From positions 1 to 25,814 of the forward strand of contig JAEDIV010000015.1 in assembly GCA_016296675.1 (NCBI GenBank): a stretch of 25,814 nt of DNA, written 5' to 3'. The translations under genes were made by a program, and so were the position numbers. Shown here one piece after another: positions 22,900 to 25,814 of this stretch (its first letter is position 1; every line of letters begins with the position of its first letter). Below the pieces are notes generated by a model. It ran no database searches. It worked only from the letters and a program-made list of their open reading frames with translations, and was not told where the DNA came from. The DNA comes from Clostridia bacterium (lineage in GTDB: Bacteria > Bacillota > Clostridia > Christensenellales > Aristaeellaceae).

Positions 22900-23169
22900 A
22901 TGAATAAACCCGCGCTCATCCAAAAGATTTCCGAGAAATCCGGCCTTACCAAAAAGCAGACGGAAGAAGCGCTCAGCGCGCTTGTCGACGTCATTACGGA
23001 AACTCTGAAGGACGATGACAAAGTGCAGATCGTCGGCTTTGGAACTTTCGAACTCAAGCATCGCCCTGAGCATCAGGGTCTGAATCCTGCAACGCTTGAA
23101 CCCATCACCGTAAAAGCATCAAGCACCCCTTCCTTCAAGCCCTCAAAGGCATACAAGGAATTGTTTTAG
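22900..23169 (+). CDS. hup: HU-family histone-like DNA-binding protein
   Basis: 89 aa, the usual HU length. MNKPALIQKISEKSGLTKKQ and VGFGTFELKHR are typical of the family, as is the DNA-binding arm with NPATLEP and the C-terminal PSFKPSKAYKELF. The arm tip reads EHQGLNP instead of the common KGRNP, so it has lost basic residues. HU dimers bend and compact DNA. GGAGGA is upstream, and a terminator follows. The gap before it (22800-22899) shows no clear gene or promoter. Confidence 0.95.
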   Translation: MNKPALIQKISEKSGLTKKQTEEALSALVDVITETLKDDDKVQIVGFGTFELKHRPEHQGLNPATLEPITVKASSTPSFKPSKAYKELF

Positions 23170-23187
23170 ATATCCTTTACAAAACCC

Positions 23188-23211
23188 GGGCGGCTCCTGC
23201 CGCCCTTTCTT
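23188..23211 (+). terminator. Terminator after hup
   Basis: A stem of six GC pairs, GGGCGG (23188-23193) with CCGCCC (23200-23205), has a six-base loop and then TTTCTT. It separates hup from rqcP, probably with some read-through because no clear promoter was seen before rqcP. Confidence 0.75.
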
Positions 23212-23232
23212 AAGAACAGGAGAGAAATCAAT

Positions 23233-23517
23233 ATGGCGAAAAAAACTGAAGAAACAAAAAGCCCGGTCAGCGAAATGCGCCTTGACAAATTTCTGAAGGT
23301 TTCAAGAATCATCAAGCGCCGTTCCGTTGCCAATGATGCATGCGATTCGGATCATGTATCCGTAAACGGCAAACCCGGAAAACCGGGCCTTAAACTCAAA
23401 GTCGGCGATATCCTGACCGTTCGTTACGGCGCAAATGAAACCAGATACGAAGTATTGTCCATCTCGGAGTCCGTTCGCAAGGAGCAGGCTGCAGACATGT
23501 ACAGGATCGTGCCATGA
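23233..23517 (+). CDS. rqcP: RqcP, S4-domain ribosome quality control protein (YabO)
   Basis: 94 aa. The S4 RNA-binding domain runs from RLDKFLKVSRIIKRRSVAND to VNGKPGKPGLKLKVGDIL (residues about 16-60). RqcP helps RqcH add alanine tails to stalled nascent chains on the large ribosomal subunit. Its place after mazG matches yabN-yabO in B. subtilis. The N-terminal 15 residues are a polar extension. GGAGAG is upstream, and the gene overlaps the next by four bases (ATGA). Confidence 0.88.
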   Translation: MAKKTEETKSPVSEMRLDKFLKVSRIIKRRSVANDACDSDHVSVNGKPGKPGLKLKVGDILTVRYGANETRYEVLSISESVRKEQAADMYRIVP

Positions 23518-24686
23518 AAGACAACAAGCAAATCGGCTGCGTCGTCGTTGCCGCCGGACGGGGCGCTCGCGCGGGTTTTGAATACAATAAGCTTTTTTAT
23601 AATCTGAACGGCAAAACCGTTTTGTCCCGTACACTTGATGCGCTTAAGGAAACCGGCCTTATTGATGAAATTGCGCTTGTGCTTTCCAAAGATGATCTTG
23701 ACGCCTATGAAGGCATCAAATCAAAAGACGGCGAATGCAATCTTGTAAAAAAAATTGCTCTCGGCGGCGCCACCCGCCAGGAAAGCGTTTATTCCGGTCT
23801 TAAAGCGCTCATGCCGGATACAGATATCGTTCTCATCCACGACGGCGCGCGCCCTTATGTAACCAAAGAGATCGTCAATAACGTAATTGACGATACCATT
23901 GCCTTTGGAAGCGGCGTGATTTCAACCCAAGTGATCGACACCATCAAGATCACAAACGAATCCGGCTTTGCCTGTCAGACGCCCAGACGCGATCTTTTAC
24001 GAGCCGTCCAGACCCCTCAGGCATTTTCATATCAGGAGATTATGAAAGCGCATGATATGGCTTTAAAGGACAATGTAAGCGCTACCGACGACGCTGCGCT
24101 CTATGAGCGCTATATTGGCCCTGTAAAGCTTACGGAGGCAGAAAGCGCACAGATGAACAAAAAACTTACGCTGAAAAGCGATTTTACAAACGATACGCCT
24201 TCTTTCCTTTTCAGAACCGGCACGGGCTATGACGTTCACAGGTTAGTTGAAGGCAGAAAACTCATTTTATGCGGAGAAGAGATTCCTTATGAAAAAGGGC
24301 TGCTCGGACATTCAGACGCCGATGTTGCGCTTCACGCGCTGATGGATGCAATGCTCGGCGCATGCGCGCTCGGCGACATCGGAAAGCTCTTTCCGGACAA
24401 CGATATGTCGTTTAAGGATATTTCGTCCATGCTTCTTTTAAAGCGTGCAAATGAGAAAATCCTGGAAAACGGTTTTACTGTTACAAACGCCGACATCACC
24501 ATCGTCTGCCAAAAACCCAAACTCAGCCCGTTCATTCAGAAAATGCGTGAAAATATCGCCCGCGTTCTGTCGCTTCCCATTGACCGCATTTCCGTAAAAG
24601 CGACGACCACGGAAAAGCTCGGGTTCGAAGGGGAAGGGCTCGGCATTTCAGCGCAGGCTGCAGTTACCGTAATACAAAAGATTTGA
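23514..24686 (+). CDS. ispDF: Bifunctional IspD/IspF isoprenoid enzyme
   Basis: 390 aa, two fused enzymes of the MEP pathway. The IspD part (about 1-225) makes CDP-methylerythritol: VVAAGRGAR with Arg19, Lys26, then GGATRQESVYSGL, IHDGARPYV and QTPQAF. The IspF part (about 233-390) makes the cyclodiphosphate: GTGYDVHRL with zinc ligands Asp240/His242, LGHSDADVALHAL with His274, and KATTTEKLGFEGEG. Both active sites look intact. The fusion skips IspE, as in other bifunctional proteins (for example in alphaproteobacteria and Campylobacter). Its ATG overlaps the rqcP stop, so it is coupled. Confidence 0.95.
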   Translation: MKDNKQIGCVVVAAGRGARAGFEYNKLFYNLNGKTVLSRTLDALKETGLIDEIALVLSKDDLDAYEGIKSKDGECNLVKKIALGGATRQESVYSGLKALMPDTDIVLIHDGARPYVTKEIVNNVIDDTIAFGSGVISTQVIDTIKITNESGFACQTPRRDLLRAVQTPQAFSYQEIMKAHDMALKDNVSATDDAALYERYIGPVKLTEAESAQMNKKLTLKSDFTNDTPSFLFRTGTGYDVHRLVEGRKLILCGEEIPYEKGLLGHSDADVALHALMDAMLGACALGDIGKLFPDNDMSFKDISSMLLLKRANEKILENGFTVTNADITIVCQKPKLSPFIQKMRENIARVLSLPIDRISVKATTTEKLGFEGEGLGISAQAAVTVIQKI

Positions 24687-24696
24687 GGTTGATTCC

Positions 24697-25167
24697 ATGA
24701 ACAGAATTGCAAGTTTTTCTATCGACCATGATTATATCGTGCCCGGCATTTATCTTTCCCGCATTGACGGCGATGTCGTAACTTACGATATGCGCACGCG
24801 CGTTCCGAATACCGGCGATCTTATGGACAATGCCACCATGCATACCTTTGAGCATATGTTCGCAACCTTTGTTAGGAATTCTTCAGTATCCGATAACGTT
24901 ATCTATTTCGGACCCATGGGCTGTCAGACCGGTTTTTATCTGCTTGTGAGAAATCTATCCCATGCAGAGGTCATTGCCCTTATCAAGGACACCATCCTTT
25001 CCATTCTTTCCTATGAGGGCGAAGTATTCGGAAAATCGAGAAAAGAGTGCGGTAATTACATCAATCTTGACTTGCAGCTTGCAAAAAAGGAAGCTGCCCG
25101 CTATTTTGAGAGCATCAGGGATTACACGGAAGATAAGCTTGTTTATCCGAAGGGAGATACAAAATGA
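24697..25167 (+). CDS. luxS: S-ribosylhomocysteine lyase LuxS
   Basis: 156 aa, full length. The metal-binding HTFEH (His49, Glu52, His53) and Cys118 in ECGNY are present, and so is the catalytic Cys76 in GPMGCQTGF. LuxS turns S-ribosylhomocysteine into homocysteine and DPD, the precursor of the AI-2 signal. The residue after CGNYIN is Leu where many homologues have His. GAGGT lies before the start, ten bases after ispDF. It overlaps mtnN by four bases, so both steps of S-adenosylhomocysteine recycling are made together. Confidence 0.96.
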   Translation: MNRIASFSIDHDYIVPGIYLSRIDGDVVTYDMRTRVPNTGDLMDNATMHTFEHMFATFVRNSSVSDNVIYFGPMGCQTGFYLLVRNLSHAEVIALIKDTILSILSYEGEVFGKSRKECGNYINLDLQLAKKEAARYFESIRDYTEDKLVYPKGDTK

Positions 25168-25814
25168 TCGGCATTATCGCTGCCATGCAGCTTGAGCTTG
25201 AAAACATCAAAAAAGAAATCGAAAATCCGAAAACCGAAACCATTTCCGGCATTACCTACATATCCGGAACCATCTATGATTCCCCTGTTGTGTGCGCAGT
25301 ATCGGGCGTCGGGAAAGTAAACGCCGCCGTTTGTGCGCAGACAATGATCTTAAAATACGCCCCGGCTGCCATTATCAATACCGGCGTCGGCGGCGCGCTT
25401 GACAAGGATCTGAAAGTATGCGATGTCGTCGTCGGCGAATACGCCGTTCAGCATGACTTTGACACTTCTCCTTTGGGCGATGAAAAAGGTTTTGTTTCCA
25501 CCGTAAACATTACCCGCTTTCCGCTTGACAAAACGCTTTCTGAAAAAATTCTTCAGTCTCTTTCGGCGCTTGGCATAAGCGCGAAAACCGGCGCGATTGC
25601 AACCGGCGATCAGTTTGTATCAGACGCAGCCGTCAAAGAAGAGATCGTTTCCCGCTTCGGCGCAAAAGCCTGCGAGATGGAAGGCGGCGCGATCGCGCAT
25701 GCGTGCTATATGAACGCTACGCCCTGCGTCATTATGCGCGCGATTTCTGACGGCGCAGATGATGGGGCAACGCTTTCCTATCAGGAGTTTGCCCGGATTG
25801 CCGCAAACCAATCG
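25164..25814 (+). CDS. mtnN: MTA/SAH nucleosidase (Pfs), C-terminus cut off by window edge
   Basis: 217 codons are visible, with no stop before the right edge; the family is about 230 aa, so only a few residues are missing. IGIIAAMQLELENIKK at the start, SGVGKVNAA, INTGVGGAL, ATGDQFVSD, CEMEGGAIA (catalytic and binding glutamates) and RAISDGADD (the catalytic Asp) are all intact. It removes adenine from S-adenosylhomocysteine and methylthioadenosine, giving the substrate of LuxS. The ATG lies in the luxS stop (ATGA). Confidence 0.94.
   Translation, partial: MIGIIAAMQLELENIKKEIENPKTETISGITYISGTIYDSPVVCAVSGVGKVNAAVCAQTMILKYAPAAIINTGVGGALDKDLKVCDVVVGEYAVQHDFDTSPLGDEKGFVSTVNITRFPLDKTLSEKILQSLSALGISAKTGAIATGDQFVSDAAVKEEIVSRFGAKACEMEGGAIAHACYMNATPCVIMRAISDGADDGATLSYQEFARIAANQS

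Noticed and set aside
1..25814. CRISPR array, prophage or defence system
   Set aside because: No regularly spaced repeats and no phage, Cas, toxin-antitoxin or restriction genes were found. MazG here is the housekeeping YabN type and not part of a toxin-antitoxin pair.

Overview
The window looks like chromosome from a spore-forming, anaerobic member of the Clostridia (Bacillota), probably an uncultured gut-type lineage. The reasons are: spoIVA and spoVT; a class B-like sortase; an oxygen-sensitive radical-SAM sulfatase-maturating enzyme; AAGGAGG-type ribosome binding sites throughout; and a gene order around spoVT/mazG(yabN)/rqcP(yabO) like that of B. subtilis. The species cannot be named from the sequence. 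I saw no rRNA, tRNA, IS element, prophage or CRISPR array. No gap between genes exceeds about 210 bases.

Left part, minus strand (1-3443): one short operon reads leftwards from a sigma-A-like promoter at 3415-3443. It encodes a class B-like sortase, a two-TM protein of no family I recognise, and an Hsp70/actin-fold ATPase-like protein that runs off the left edge and becomes hydrophobic and glycine-rich at its visible end. spoIVA diverges from it (3531-5009), behind what looks like a sigma-E promoter.

Middle part, plus strand (5047-20834): a sulfatase-linked carbohydrate locus. A perfect-consensus sigma-A promoter drives an anaerobic sulfatase-maturating enzyme and a URO-D-fold protein, followed by a terminator. 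A second strong promoter (7285-7313), preceded by a cluster of AAATCCG inverted half-sites, starts a 13-gene co-oriented run. In order these are a sugar isomerase/epimerase-like TIM barrel, a Gfo/Idh/MocA oxidoreductase, a sulfatase-like protein with Thr in place of the formylglycine Cys, a second Gfo/Idh/MocA, an AraC-type regulator, a third Gfo/Idh/MocA, a canonical Cys-type sulfatase, an ABC solute-binding protein, two permeases, a DMT/EamA-like membrane protein, a metallophosphoesterase and a PfkB sugar kinase. The run ends at a strong terminator. No glycoside hydrolase, polysaccharide lyase or ABC ATPase is visible, and neither sulfatase-like protein has a signal peptide. My inference is that a small sulfated or otherwise decorated sugar or glycoside is imported intact and taken apart in the cytoplasm by desulfation, redox steps, isomerisation and phosphorylation.

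Right part, plus strand (20844-25814): a conserved housekeeping/sporulation run. It holds spoVT (behind a sporulation-type promoter), mazG with a degenerate methylase domain, hup (HU), rqcP, a fused ispDF, luxS, and mtnN cut off by the right edge. The last two form the detoxification/AI-2 branch of the activated methyl cycle and are translationally coupled.
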